A stretch of 64,000 bases of DNA from Membranipora membranacea (Eukaryota > Bryozoa > Gymnolaemata > Cheilostomatida > Membraniporidae). Of this stretch, positions 1-11,523 are shown piece after piece. Each line of letters starts with the position of its first letter. Position 1 is the stretch's first letter. The stretch covers positions 19,093,387-19,157,386 of the forward strand of contig OU612069.1 in NCBI GenBank assembly GCA_914767715.1. The letters run 5' to 3'. The notes beneath the pieces were generated by a model. It saw only the letters and a list, made by a program, of their open reading frames with translations. It did not search any database and was not told the origin of the DNA. Position numbers and translations under genes: made by a program.

Positions 1-580
1 TTTAAAACATCTGTTGCTGTAATGCTGATAAGAAGACATGTCGAAGCCCTGAACTATTTTGACAGGGGTGACTGATGGCTTCCTTGTTAGCCTGCCCTGC
101 TATTATGTTATGACGGATGAGCGATGGTTTCCGTATTAGCCTTCCATGGTATTGAGCTGAGATATCTCCAGATTGTACAAAATGTTATGCTACCTATAGA
201 AGGGGATTATCACTCATTTTAAATTTCTCACACACGGCTGAATCGATTAATCAATTTTAAATAAATAACAGTATTGAAATTTTTGTTATTAAATAAAGGC
301 TGATGACACGCTCCCACTTTTAGTTACTTTGATGATAATCTCAGTTGAACGTTTGCATGCTCTACCATTTCTAAATAATTGTTATGCCTTCCATAGGCAG
401 AGTTCATCAGCATGGTAAACTGTGCAAAATAACTTCCTCATATATTTGAAGTTTTACTCGAAAGCTACAGTTTGTCTACAGGCTCTTCTAAGTTGGTCAA
501 ATAATTATAGGCCGACAGAAGGCTCAACATTCCTCTAAACTCTGCATCAACATAATCGTGTTTTCACCTGCGCTGCAGTG
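1..580. other. 5' flank of the lectin gene
   Basis: No convincing exon is visible here. The stretch ends in a CTGCAG just before the lectin ATG, which could be a splice acceptor for an upstream untranslated exon. No TATA box or other promoter element stands out. Confidence 0.3.
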
Positions 581-3500
581 ATGAGTCTACAGTCCGATCT
601 CGATGCGGATTTTACAGCATCTCATCTACATAACCAAAAACCACAGCTTCTCACACAGAACAGTCACTCAGAGTACCTCGAACGTTATGAGGCGGAGTCA
701 ATCTCACAGCAGCAGAGAGAAATAGGAACTTGTGCCTCACTGTCAAATCATGATGGTGATAATATACCTACAGATATTACAGCACAGAACGGTACACCAT
801 TCAGACTCTGCTACACACTGTGAGTAGAACCGCATACATTGTGTTGATTTTTGTTTTGGATCGTACCAGATAGTGCTGTTAGATTCAGCGTACAGGTTCA
901 GATACCCACAGTTCTGATTTGTGCCAAATGTTTGGCGCTCGCATCCACATGCTATCAGTCCTACATGTCCACCAGTTGAAGGTCTTGAGATTTGGTACCC
1001 TTATGCGTGTATTTGGTGTTCTATATGGCAAATGGATTATCCAATGGCGTTGTTGGATTTTGTGTGTGATGGGTTTGATTTGAGGAGCCATATCCTCATT
1101 TGTCTGTCGTTAGTGTCTTGGTTTGACAATCATATGTATTGTAATGGCTAATGGCAGAGGATTGTGCTTGTTGTGCAGCAGATTACGCCAATTCGGCAAT
1201 TTCTGAAGAGTATTGTCATCAAGGTTACAGAAATTGTTTTGGGTTGGTAGGTGTTATGAAGGAACCTGCATCTGGACCCTTAGTTTGCTAAAGGGAACTT
1301 GTGGGATGGTAACAGCACCCTTGAATTCTAGCTTTACCCTCATCCCGCCCTCATGCCCTCATTGCCCAGGATCCCTGTTTGTAGGCACAGGTATACAATT
1401 GAGCTTGAGCTTTGGTTGCCACCTGGTAATTGAAATGATATCATATTAACAGCAAGAGCGATGTGTATGTATTCATCTATGTAAACAGCTCAAACAGCCC
1501 CACATTTGAGGTTGCTTTCTAATGTAATTCAGTTTCATAACATTAAGTCCTTGTTTGCTCCACTAGGTTGGTAGGAATGTCTGAAAGCATGTTAATGTGA
1601 GGAGTGTAAATTATTTATTTGGTGTTGTTTTAGTAAAACTATTAGGTAAATTTGATCTAATCCTCCACCATTTGTCCAACTTATCCTTCAATAACTTAGC
1701 CCTAAAATGCTTTCCTTGTGTTTTCTCGATCCCATTTTTATATTTTTGTATTTGTGGGAGAGGAGGATAAGTGAACCTATTAACATAAATGAATTCACTT
1801 AGAGTTGTTTTAGTAATACTATTTGGGAAATCGATCAAATTGTCCATCATTTTGCCGAAAATATCCCTCACTTACGTGGCCATATATAATGGTTTATTTA
1901 TATATTCATGTCAATATCACTTATATCTTTGTTGTAGCACACCATACATCAGACCACAATCAATGAAGAGATGTATGGCTCTCTGCTTTTTAGCTTTTGC
2001 CGGAGTTGCTCTGATCTTCAGTCAGCGCCGATCATCTCTCAGCTTATACTGTAAGTGTCTCTATCAGCATTGATGACAGTCGAATCTGTGATCCTCTAAA
2101 GTCATGCTTTAGTCTACTATTTATACAAGTCAGGAGTAAAGTGTTGACACAAGGACGGATTAATATTTTGCGAACATGGTTGAAATAGTGAAATGCATTG
2201 CTAGCTAATATTCAAACATTGTCACTATATATGAGCCCCCCCCCCCACCTTAGCTTGCTAAAGTTTGTGGCTAGCTAACATTTAATCCCCATGTTTACTA
2301 TACATGAGCCCTCCTTCACCTAATACTAGCCTAGGCTAGCTAAAGTTTGTGGCTAGCTAACATTTAATCACCATGTTTACTATACATGAGCCCTCCTTCA
2401 CCTAATACTAGCCTAGGCTAGCTAAAGTTTGTGGCTAGCTAACATTTAATCACCATGTTTACTATACATGAGCCCTCCTTCACTTAATACTAGCCTAGGC
2501 TAGCTAAAGTTTGTGGCTAGCTAACATTTAATCACCCTCTTTACTATACATGAGCCCTCCTTCACCTAATACTAGCCTAGGCTAGCTAAAGTTTGTTCCT
2601 AGATAATATAGCCAACTACTTGGACTCAACTAGATAATATTTGTGTTTATAAATTAAATAGTATGATAATAATCTAATAATAATGCATGAATAATAAAAT
2701 AATTACTTTTTAATAATAGTATTACTAATATAATAATATGATAAATATGTGTAATCATATGTGTAATCATATTATAAATCTATGTAATAATATAATAAAT
2801 GATTATATTTTGTAGCAGCAGGTGTTTGCCCTCCTGACTGGGTGGGAGGTTTGCAGTCTTGTTATTACTTCTCCGAGAGTGAGAAATCCTCATTCTCGGA
2901 CGCTATGAAGAGCTGTCAGGAGAAGGGAGGTCAGCTAGCTACTTTTGAAAGCTGCGATAAGTTTTACTGGATGAAAGGATACAGGAGCTCAAAGGCTGAA
3001 CTAAGGTAGATTGGATTTAATATATACTGATGTAGCCTGTCTTGACAAGCTTTGCTTGGTTCGTTCCCCCCCCCCCCCCCCCCCACTGAACAAAGCTTTT
3101 TTAGTTTCTGGTAATCTCAGAAGTCACATCAGAATTAGCTTTTCTTGACAACCTTTGCTTGGTTCGGTGGCCCCCCCCCCCCACTGACAAGCTTTGTTTG
3201 GTGGGGGGGGGGGGACCGAACCAAGCAAAGCTTGTCAAGAAAAGCTAATTCTGATGTGACTTCTGAGATTACCAGAAACTAAAAAAATCAGTGAAAACTC
3301 AAGATCAATCTATTCCCAACGAGTTTTCAGTGTAATAGATGGCGATGGTACCCTGCATCCAATCACCATGTTTCCATATGGATTTGGAGGTCGACCTGAA
3401 TTGAGCTGAGTTGTCACCTCTTGGCTCACCCTATGGAATTTGCAAAGGAAAACTGCCTCCGCCGGGACCCACTTTACACATGCTAACGCCAGCCCGCTGT

Positions 3501-4791
3501 AGCTAACATTGCTCAGCCAAAATAGAACCTTCAAGCTCAGTGCGAAACGGGAGGTATTCCAAGACTCTAAGAGCGCCGAAGTAGAGTCAGGTCGATCCAT
3601 GGAACTGAAGTGGGTGACATGAGCTGTTGGGTGATAAATGATAAAGCAGCATATGCGTACACGATGAATCTAACAGTTTGTGCAACCGCCAGTATTATGT
3701 GGAAAGGATAAATGTATTTCGCAGTAGCTGATCTATCACCATGATTTCAAACTCAAGTTTGCTGTTCTTTTAACAGATTTGAGTCCTTTTGGGTTGGAGG
3801 TAAGAATTCAGACAACAAATGGTACTGGATAAATAATAAAGAACATAAAGAACTTGGTTGCCCAATGTGGGTCGTCGGTGAGTTCATCAACAAAAAGACA
3901 TTTTTTTAAAAACTGATCCTAGTTAAGTTATCTTATCATACATTAAACATGGGATCGAATAAGTTTAGCAAGTCTGTTATTCATAACGCCATGCACATTA
4001 TCGCTGTCGGAGCTTACAGGGCCCATTGGACAATAATGGATCAAGTTTGATCTGATTTGCCTGCATTTCAAGTCACTTGATGTATTGGGTTTTATAAGAG
4101 GGGGGGGGGGGTGTAACTCAAAAATTTGGAAAAATGGATCAAACTTGGTGCTGTATAATACTAGGTTATAAGTCCTTTTATGGTGCGGTCTGCAATCCTT
4201 AGAGATTTTTAGGAAATAAAAGCTTGTTCATTATGTCAGGGCGGTGTTTTGTGGTCGCCACTTGAACTTGTAAATCTGAGGGTTGCAGGTTCGAATCCAA
4301 GTCACTACCCATGCTGTAAATGGAGGTGAGCTGTTCACATATCATCTCAGCTTGCCCACCCTTATCCTGGACATCATCTCCGAGCCTTACTTCTTCTGCT
4401 CAAGTCCGAGACTTGGTGCACGAGGCTTCCACATTGACAGCAAACAAAAAGTAAACAGGTGATTAGTTGCCTCTCCCCTTGCGGTGAAACAACTTCATCG
4501 GCCACAAAATTTTCTAAAAGAAATGCCATACAATAATCAGAATAGAAATTTTTATGGAACAGCGTATACCTAAGCTTACATTAGATGCATCGTTCAGTTC
4601 ACCTATAAATATTTCTGTCTCCTCCAGGACAGCCGGATAATAAACGAGATAATCAGTACTGTCTTTCACTGATAGGCGAAGGAGGCTACTGGGGAACGCA
4701 GACTTACATTCATCCGCCTAATAAATTTGGATATGATGATTTGCAGTGTAACTTCCCACTGAGGTATATCTGTGAAAAGCCAGTAGATTGA
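581..4791 (+). CDS. Type II membrane C-type lectin, galactose-type QPD motif
   Basis: Five exons join in frame: 581-819, 1938-2050, 2816-3005, 3777-3877 and 4628-4791 (268 residues). All introns are GT-AG with matching phases; the least typical donor is GTAGAT after 3005. Exons 1-2 encode a cytoplasmic tail of about 88 residues, then a basic-flanked hydrophobic segment near residues 92-110 with no signal peptide, so the topology is type II. Exons 3-5 form one C-type lectin domain (about 120-268). It starts VCPPDW, contains FWVGG and WYWINN, and ends CNFPLRYICEK. QPD at 216-218 is the motif known for calcium-dependent galactose binding. The usual WND is replaced by YDD, which keeps an acidic calcium ligand. 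Galactose-type binding is therefore likely but not certain. The tail has an SEYLERY stretch but no clean ITIM or ITAM. Introns hold an 82-bp tandem repeat, a poly-C inverted repeat and a SINE. Confidence 0.85.
1621..1875 (+). repeat. Two diverged direct repeats in lectin intron 1
   Basis: About 70-80 bases around GTTTTAGTAAAACTATTAGG (1628-1690) recur with changes at about 1804-1875. Both lie just upstream of lectin exon 2. No function is apparent. Confidence 0.5.
2230..2600 (+). repeat. 82-bp tandem repeat (minisatellite) in lectin intron 2
   Basis: Between four and five head-to-tail copies of a unit of about 82 bases are present. Each contains ATGAGCCCTCC, ACTAGCCTAGGCTAGC and GTGGCTAGCTAACATTTAAT. 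Central copies are nearly identical and the first is diverged. The CTAGCCTAGGCTAG core is itself palindromic. Confidence 0.9.
3036..3290. repeat. Inverted repeat with poly-C/poly-G tracts in lectin intron 3
   Basis: About 3102-3183 is the reverse complement of about 3193-3288, built on CTTGACAAGCTTTGCTTGG. Runs of 10-18 C or G lie between the arms, and a third partial copy sits at 3040-3085. It looks like a non-autonomous fold-back element. The homopolymer lengths may be unreliable in any assembly. Confidence 0.75.
4232..4510 (+). mobile_element. tRNA-derived SINE in lectin intron 4
   Basis: A tRNA-like head begins near 4237 with an internal polymerase III B box GGTTCGAATCC, followed by an unrelated body of about 200 bases. 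The cloverleaf is imperfect and sits inside a protein-coding intron, so I call it a SINE, not a functional tRNA. Confidence 0.6.
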
Positions 4792-6474
4792 CTACATGAC
4801 TAGCCGGCTGATAATGGACAGTTACCTATGTTTTAGCCCCTGATATCGATTGATATATTTATTGGTCAACTTTTGCCTCAGCGATGTTAGTGCCAATACT
4901 TTCGTCTTTAGACAGTAATATGGAGTTGTCCCCTTAATGTCAATGAGTGCACAACTTTGCTCTAATGAATTATTATTTTTTTTCATCAAAATATATACGC
5001 AACACACATTTGACCTGCAGGAAGTCTCATGTGACGAGCACATTTTACTAGAAACAATGAAGTAGAAGAATAAGTGTTTGAGGTCTTTGTCTTTAGTTAT
5101 ATCGCTGTTGGTCGTTGATGCTCCTCTATAGTGATTTACAGTTCGTCTGTACAGTGATTGGTAGGGGGCAGTAGTCAGTGGCAGCTGAATGTCCAAAGAA
5201 AATTGGCAGAATTAAAGATACAGTTTTGAGGAACAGTTTATAGCAGCCGGAATTCCACGAGTCACAACTAGATTACAGTGAAGTATGTGAAAAAGCCCAG
5301 ATTCACAGCAGGAGATTTTCGAATCTCAAACCATAGTGTGGGGGGTTAATCCGGTTAGAGGGGTAATAATGCTCTAGATGTTTTAGGATCAGTAATTTGG
5401 TAGTTTAAACCCATTCGCATGCAGTAGAGATAGACACATAGATGGACTGCACGAGACAACCGGTCTGAAAAATCTCCCAGTGGCACATCTGAAGGAATTG
5501 TGCAGGACTAGGTATATTATATGAAATGTGAAATTCAATAATAAAATACAGAGCTGATTAGCACCATGTACTGAAGCATGATTTGTGGAAGTCGGCTAGA
5601 TGAGGGCATGTCGCTAACAACTACCCATCTGTGAACTTAATATACTCCACACTGTCACTGTGAAATGGTCAAGTGCCAAACTTGTCAATGGGTATACAAT
5701 CTTCTTGGCTTCATCCAGGAGCATATACAAAAACGACCCTTTATTTAGACAGGCCGACACCAATGGAGCACTGAATAAATACTCTTGCTGATGGCTAAAT
5801 ATTGAACCTCTATAAAATATCGTTTGCCTCATCGATATTTGAAGCATCAAGAGGCAGATTGTTACCTTACAATCTGATCTGTGAGTGATAGAACGCTGAC
5901 AATTCTATATTTGTGGCGGGATGGTCCTGCCAGTCTACTTAAAAGATGTCCTTCACCTTTTGTGGACCAATAAAAACTTCTATAATATAAAACAGAAACA
6001 TTAATAGCTAGCATAGCATAGCAACAATCTAAGTGTGATGCTTATTCAACGGTTAACATCCGATCAGACCAGAAACTATCTATGGCTAGTCCAAGTGCTC
6101 AGACTGCTCCTAAGCGAGTTAGTTCTATTACATTATTAACTACTCAAATGGAAATGAGTGGTTAATAATGTAATGTCGCTAACTCGCATTGGAGCTGTCT
6201 GAGCACTTTGACTAATCTTTGGCCTCTGGTCGACTGCATCACCTGACAAAGATTGAACAGGAATTGTGATAAGTATTCGGGTGAAATGATCCATCAAAAC
6301 CCAGTGATGACATAATCTATTTTAAACTGAATCCCTAACAGGCATGTTATACATGAGATAGGACGCTAGCAGTAATTCAAGAATTGAATTGACATTAATT
6401 AACATTTCAAAGTGATTGACAGTTTATACCATTAACCATGCTGCAAGGTCATATTTATGGGATGGTTTCTTTAT
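4792..6474. other. Intergenic region 3' of the lectin gene
   Basis: No convincing exon is seen. A possible polyadenylation signal AATAAA lies near 5540. Around 4918-4960 is a GGAGTTGTC / TTAATGTCAATGAG stretch that recurs near 53,150-53,220 and 56,935-56,975, downstream of the pseudokinase genes. An inverted repeat occupies 6067-6231. Confidence 0.4.
6067..6231. repeat. Short inverted-repeat (MITE-like) element
   Basis: Arms beginning GACCAGAAACTATC and ending TCTTTGGCCTCTGGTC pair almost along their full length and include GTGCTCAGAC / GTCTGAGCAC. A related element with the same GTGCTCAGACAGCT core lies at 41,651-41,785. Confidence 0.7.
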
Positions 6475-7358
6475 TTACAACCCGAGCTTAGCAAAAAATC
6501 AAAACCACACAAGTTCTTGTTTTATGCGCTCATACATAGCTAAGTGCGACCACAGTAGACAACAACAACAGACCCATGTCATAGGTACTTAACTTTTATA
6601 ACCCTGATAAAGTTCAATTTTTTGCAAATGTCTTCATCCAGTGATGCAAAAACCACAGAATTCCCTATTTTTTGCACGATGCATTAGAATTTTTTACATA
6701 GAGCAAGATAGACGTTAAAATTTGTGCTAGCCCTTTAGAACGAAAGTTCCATTATTTGAGTTAGTATACATTTGGAACTAGTTATACCACTGAAGAGAAC
6801 AAGTAGAGTAAGCTTAGTGGTAACTACTAGATAGAGACTGAAGAAATCCCAACAGACAGACAGGACGGCTAGTGGCCTTAGTGTGAGGAGATATATGATT
6901 ACACCACCTGACAGTAAAAGATATCGGAGACCCTCACAAGGTATGTACAAAACAGGGGTTGACATTAACAGCAAGCAGAGCTGACAAGTAATACTACCAT
7001 CTTAGCATTCTCTTTTCAACAGTGTACCTCTTGCTTGGATACGGAAAACTTTGAGCTGGTAAATCGAGGTCACAACTGCAGTTTACCTTGATTTTGTCTG
7101 ACTGTTGAAGGTTGTGGCCCACGGTCTTGGTACTGGTATTCATCATGGCGTTTTCATGTGTGACCAAGTGATGTCATAATAAGTTATTGAAATGGCAGGG
7201 TGGCTGCCTGGCTCATCAGCTGCTGAACTGATACACATTATTAGAAACACACATAGTTCATACCAAGCCAGCAGATAACTCAAAGTATCTGCAGTTATCA
7301 TGGTAAATTTGCTATAGTAACTCAGCTTTCAGTGACAGGGGTGAGGAGAGGGAGTGGG
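6475..7358 (+). promoter_or_regulatory. Duplicated 5' region, copy 1 (upstream of the scaffold-like gene)
   Basis: This stretch matches 45,190-45,730 in order and orientation. Shared blocks include GTGATGCAAAAACCACAG, GAACTAGTTATA followed by CACTGAAGAGAACAAGTAG, and CGTTGAAGGTTGTGG-like sequence. The match resumes at GTGAGGAG just before a mobile element and continues after it into an untranslated exon. Both copies lie upstream of zinc-ribbon genes and neither has a convincing long reading frame, so I read this as a duplicated promoter or 5' flank. Promoter activity itself is inferred. Confidence 0.55.
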
Positions 7359-7376
7359 GTTCACGCGGTACCCGGC

Positions 7377-7775
7377 CATAATGCCATGGTCAAAATGCCA
7401 TTGGGACAAAATGCCAGTGACATAATGCCATGGCCATAATACCATAGGTAATAACACCACTGCACATTATGCCAATGCCAAAATACCAGTTGTACAAAAC
7501 GCCAGTTGTGTCAAAATATCAGTGGATAAAACGCCGGATTGGACATAATACCATTTGGGACAACATACCATATCCCAAAATACCAATGCCATAATGCCAA
7601 AATATGTTACCAAATCAAGATCAGCCTCGCTGTATATTTTCTTGTTAGTTATATTATAGCTGCGAGTTGCTCAGTCAGAGTAGGAGGTGCTTCAGCTGGT
7701 TAGAGCCATCTCCTTCACTGCTCAAGTCTCAAAGTTTCTACGTTTGAATTTTGATGATCTCTGGGGTTTGTTGGG
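7377..7775 (+). repeat. Left inverted repeat of the fold-back element
   Basis: About 230 bases of ATGCCA-type short tandem units lead into a tRNA-like stretch near 7686-7760 (A-box-like GTGCTTCAGCTGGTTAGAGC, weak B box). The whole pairs with 9949-10,367. The outermost 10 bases of the two ends differ. Confidence 0.85.
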
Positions 7776-8689
7776 CCCCATGTGTACCAAAGGCTAGTGT
7801 GTGTTGCAGAAATTGCAGCCAAATATTGCGCCGCAAACTCTATGGGATATGGCAAATTAATTGACTCTCCAAAGTTGACCAATTTTATGTCTTGGCTAGA
7901 AGGGTTTTGACTGGTCTTGACTGATACTATTACTGGCGTCATGAAGGCTAGCATGATTGAACATAGTGCAGGAAAATTCTGTTCATGAGTTCATGAGTAT
8001 GCAGTTTAGCATAAAAATACAATATTTTTTTTAAGCGCTAAGACACTGAAAAAGTGACATCTGAGACAAGGCCATTTCTAGAACAGTCATAATGATTATC
8101 TTTGTATTGGATACTTTTTTAATCTTGTTTATAGCTTTCAACGTGATACCGATACATTTGGCAACATATTACAATGCCTAGTGTTTCTTTTTAATCGCAA
8201 CAAGATATGTTTTCCACTTAGTACCCACCGTACCTGCTATGCATCACTTGACCATCGACGCCCCACCAGCCCTACTATGAGATTGCATCCTGGCCCTACC
8301 CAAATTTGTTGAACAAGGCTATACATGCCGTTACTTAACAAAGACCTTTATCCTCGCTTGTTATTGGTGATAAGAAATCTAAATTTGTTGGATCAAGTGT
8401 TGTATTCATGGTTTAAAATCATGTTTAAAATATTTTGAATTGAGCATGATTTCAATAAAAGTTTCAAAATTCTGTATTCAAAAAGCATTTGTAATGGCAT
8501 AATTTTTAGTTTTTCAAAATTATTAGAAATGTGACCCCTGGTCTTATTCACTTGATGAGACGCAGAGCATTTTTGAAGAGTCGTAGCCAGCTATCACTTG
8601 CGTGGCCCCCAGTCCTCTAATTTGTTGATCAAAACCGGATGTAAAAGCTATAAATAATGTCAACCATTTGATTTTGTTCAACAGCTGGA

Positions 8690-9770
8690 CCGAATGCTTG
8701 TATCATCATCATCAGGGTTAAATTTAATTCTTTTTTTAGGTTTTTAAAATGTTCATGGACCATGGAAGTTATATTGGAGTTTCAACCTACAAATTTTGTT
8801 GTTCCTTTTCTTTCTGAAATAGAGTTCCCGAATATGAGCTTTTAATCTTATGGGTTACAAATTTTGTTTGGTGCTTCAAAAAGATTTTCTCATAGTTTAT
8901 CACAAGACAGTTGGTGATACACCATTCAGTTATCAGAGGTAAATTTCAGGCTTAGTACTAAAGATATTAGTATCGTCAGCAAAAGGTATTTGATTTAGAT
9001 CGGGTGATGCATTTAACAGGTCAATATTTATATATTAAAATTAGTACTGGCCCGAGAACCGAACCCTGGGTAGCACCGATCATGACAGACAGTAAACCTG
9101 ACTTAATTAATTTACCAAGACAAACTGTTTTCTATATAAAAGATATATTTCTAACAGTCAATATGAGGGAGAAGAAAATCTGAAATTTTCTGTATACTTA
9201 TAATAATGTGGTGATTTATTGTATATCTATCGTATTAAAAGATCTAAAAACAAACCCTGGTTCATTTTTCTATCATTAAAATGGTCGAAAAGTTGTTCCA
9301 TTATAATATTGATTGTGTCAGTTGTACTAAGCTTCCATCTAATGCCAAATCTCTAATTTGTGAGTAATTCTTTGCACTCCGAATACTCTCTCATTTGCAC
9401 AGAGATGAGTTTTTTTGAAACCTTCGATGTTGAGTTTAAAATTGAAATGGGTCTGTAATCAATTTCTATGGATATCTCTTTAAGAAAAACAAATATTTTG
9501 CCTAGTATTACCACATTTTGACGAACCGGCTCTGTAAATTGGCTTTCATACCTTTGAGTAGAAAAAAAGTTTGTTGATGGTGTATATGTTAGGAAGAGAA
9601 GTAAAAAAATATCTATATCCTTATTATCATATATGTCCTGTGACTCACAAACCCCTATAAAATGACTTTGCTGAATACAATGGACATGGCCTAGCCGTGA
9701 AAGTTCATTTTGGGTGAACAGACTTTTTTTCCTTGTTAGTTGTGACTGTAACTTTTTATACAACTAATAA
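8690..9770 (-). mobile_element. Degraded non-LTR retrotransposon reverse transcriptase
   Basis: On the minus strand, broken reading frames contain the reverse-transcriptase landmarks in the right order: DYRPISILN (near 9450), GATQGSVLGPVL (near 9060-9085) and FADDTNIF (near 8970-8985). Known families with this arrangement are CR1, L2 and Jockey type. Frameshifts and stops make it inactive. Neither end is recognisable, and it lies wholly inside the fold-back element. Confidence 0.8.
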
Positions 9771-9948
9771 ATGCAGAGTTAACCTGCTCTATGTTCAATA
9801 ATTGTGGTCTTATCGATGTCATTAGTTAGTAACATGAGTCAAGACTTGGCTTTCGAATAAAAGTTGGAAATAATCCAGAGTTGTTGTCATTATAATTCTA
9901 GAGAATAGTTGGGAAATATTTGTTACAAGTCACTACCTCTCAGTTTGT

Positions 9949-10367
9949 GGACGCCAACAAACTCCAGAGATCATCAAAATTCAAACGTGTAAACTTCGAG
10001 ACTTGAACAGTGAATGAGATGGCTCTAACCAACTGAACCACCTCCTGCTCTGGCCAAGCAATTCGCAGCTGTAATATAACTAACAATGAAAATCAACAGC
10101 GTGGCTTGATCTCCTTTGGTAACATGTATTGTCATTATGGCAATGGTATTTAGGGATATGGTATGTTGTCCCAAATGGTATTATGTCCGATCCGGCATTA
10201 TATCCACTGGTATTTTGACACAACTGGCGTTTTGTACGACTGGTATTTTTGCATTGGTATAATGTGCAGTGGTGTTATCACCTATGGCATTATGGCCATG
10301 GCATAATGGCAATGGCATTATGTCACTGGCATTTTGTCCCAGTGGCATTTTGACCATGGCATTTTGA
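9949..10367 (-). repeat. Right inverted repeat of the fold-back element
   Basis: This is the reverse complement of 7377-7775, including the tRNA-like segment (about 9960-10,050) and the ATGCCA-type units. Similarity between arms is high but imperfect, so the insertion is not brand new. Confidence 0.85.
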
Positions 10368-10519
10368 CACGGAATCGGTTCACGCAGCTCAACACAAGCA
10401 TAGGTGTAAAATAGGTGGTAACAAGAGAACTGTGAATTCGAGAGCGTGTCCTGACCTTCTACCAAACCCCAACATATAGGTGACTGATAAATTTCACGTA
10501 AACTTATTTTCATACTTTT

Positions 10520-10591
10520 TAGGAAAGTGATAAAACCATAACGGAAATTGGTGTCCCTTACATTGTGCAGTTCACACTAGCTCATAGCCAG
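10520..10591 (+). other. Probable 5' untranslated exon of the scaffold-like gene
   Basis: A strong donor (AGCCAG before GTAAGT) ends this exon at 10,591. The matching place in the second copy of the region ends at 46,596 with AGCAAG before GTATGA. The conserved exon-donor layout suggests a non-coding first exon spliced to 11,524. The 5' end is not determined. Confidence 0.5.
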
Positions 10592-10957
10592 GTAAGTATT
10601 CAGCTTCGACAGCGTTCACCTTTGCTAACTATTAAGCTGGTTAATGCCTTTAGCTATGTCCGATTGGTAGTGGGAGAGCCGCAGGCAGTATTATGTTTTA
10701 GGTCGGGTTGCAGTCAAATGCACATAATACACATTATCAAACCAAAGGTTATTGATGCGGAAGGCAATTTTGTCTGATCTATATCAAACATTTTGACAGG
10801 TAGGCTTGATATTTGTTATCATTATAACTCAGACTTGTGTCAGTTCTCCTAATCTAATATACAATCACAGAGTAAGGATATATCCACAGAGTAAGGATAT
10901 ACGGAGATGACACTTCAATGATCGTTATAGTGCCTGCGGTTTTTATCCACTGGGGGA

Positions 10958-11488
10958 AATTCATCAATCTGGCCACCTGCCAATTTCAGAATATATATAA
11001 GTTTCAATGGAGTTTTGTCATGCAGACATAACCACCTTTATCCTAAAGACTGATTTCCAACTTTTCTGAAATGTCCAATCTTCAAGCTATACAACATATT
11101 ATTGTCATTTTTTGCTAGGATACATAGGCTATGAGTAATACAGGCTTTTAAAATGAGTTTTATCATAGAGATTTACATGGGGCTTAGGTCAATGCACGGA
11201 TATTTCCTAATTTTGATGACCAGCCGTCTATCAATCGTCACATGTTAATCTATATGAAAAAACTCATTTTAAAAACCTGGATTACTCATAGCCTATGTAT
11301 CCTAGCAAAAAAATGACAATAATATGGTGTATAGCTTGAAGATTGGACATTTCAGAAAAGTTGGAAATCAGTCTTTAGGATAAATACAGAATGAATTTGA
11401 CCTATCAAAGGTGGTTATGTCTGCATGACAAAACTCCATTGAAACTTATATATATTCTGAAAATGGCAGGTGGCCAGATTGATGAATT
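10958..11488. repeat. 530-bp inverted-repeat (MITE-like) element just before the first coding exon
   Basis: About 10,958-11,165 pairs with about 11,255-11,488. Ends carry AATTCATCAATCTGGCCACC and its complement; internal blocks such as CTTCAAGCTATACAACATAT are mirrored. It ends about 35 bases before the ATG of the scaffold-like gene, so it occupies the end of intron 1. Confidence 0.85.
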
Positions 11489-11523
11489 ACCTTTGACAAC
11501 TCATGCAGATTTTTCCATTGCAG

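Larger units (their letters stand above)
7359..10385. mobile_element. 3-kb fold-back element with 8-9 bp target-site duplication
   Basis: The element runs from about 7367 to 10,377 and is flanked on both sides by GTTCACGC (7359-7366 and 10,378-10,385; extendable by one G). The duplicated region at 46,376-46,390 carries the same flank once and uninterrupted, giving an empty site. Each end is a long inverted repeat made of degenerate short units such as CAAAATGCCA and CATAATGCCA, followed by a tRNA-like segment. The interior holds a degraded non-LTR reverse transcriptase on the minus strand, which probably inserted later. No transposase is seen, so the element is non-autonomous. An 8-bp duplication would fit hAT- or P-like transposases, but the family is not established. 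Confidence 0.85.
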
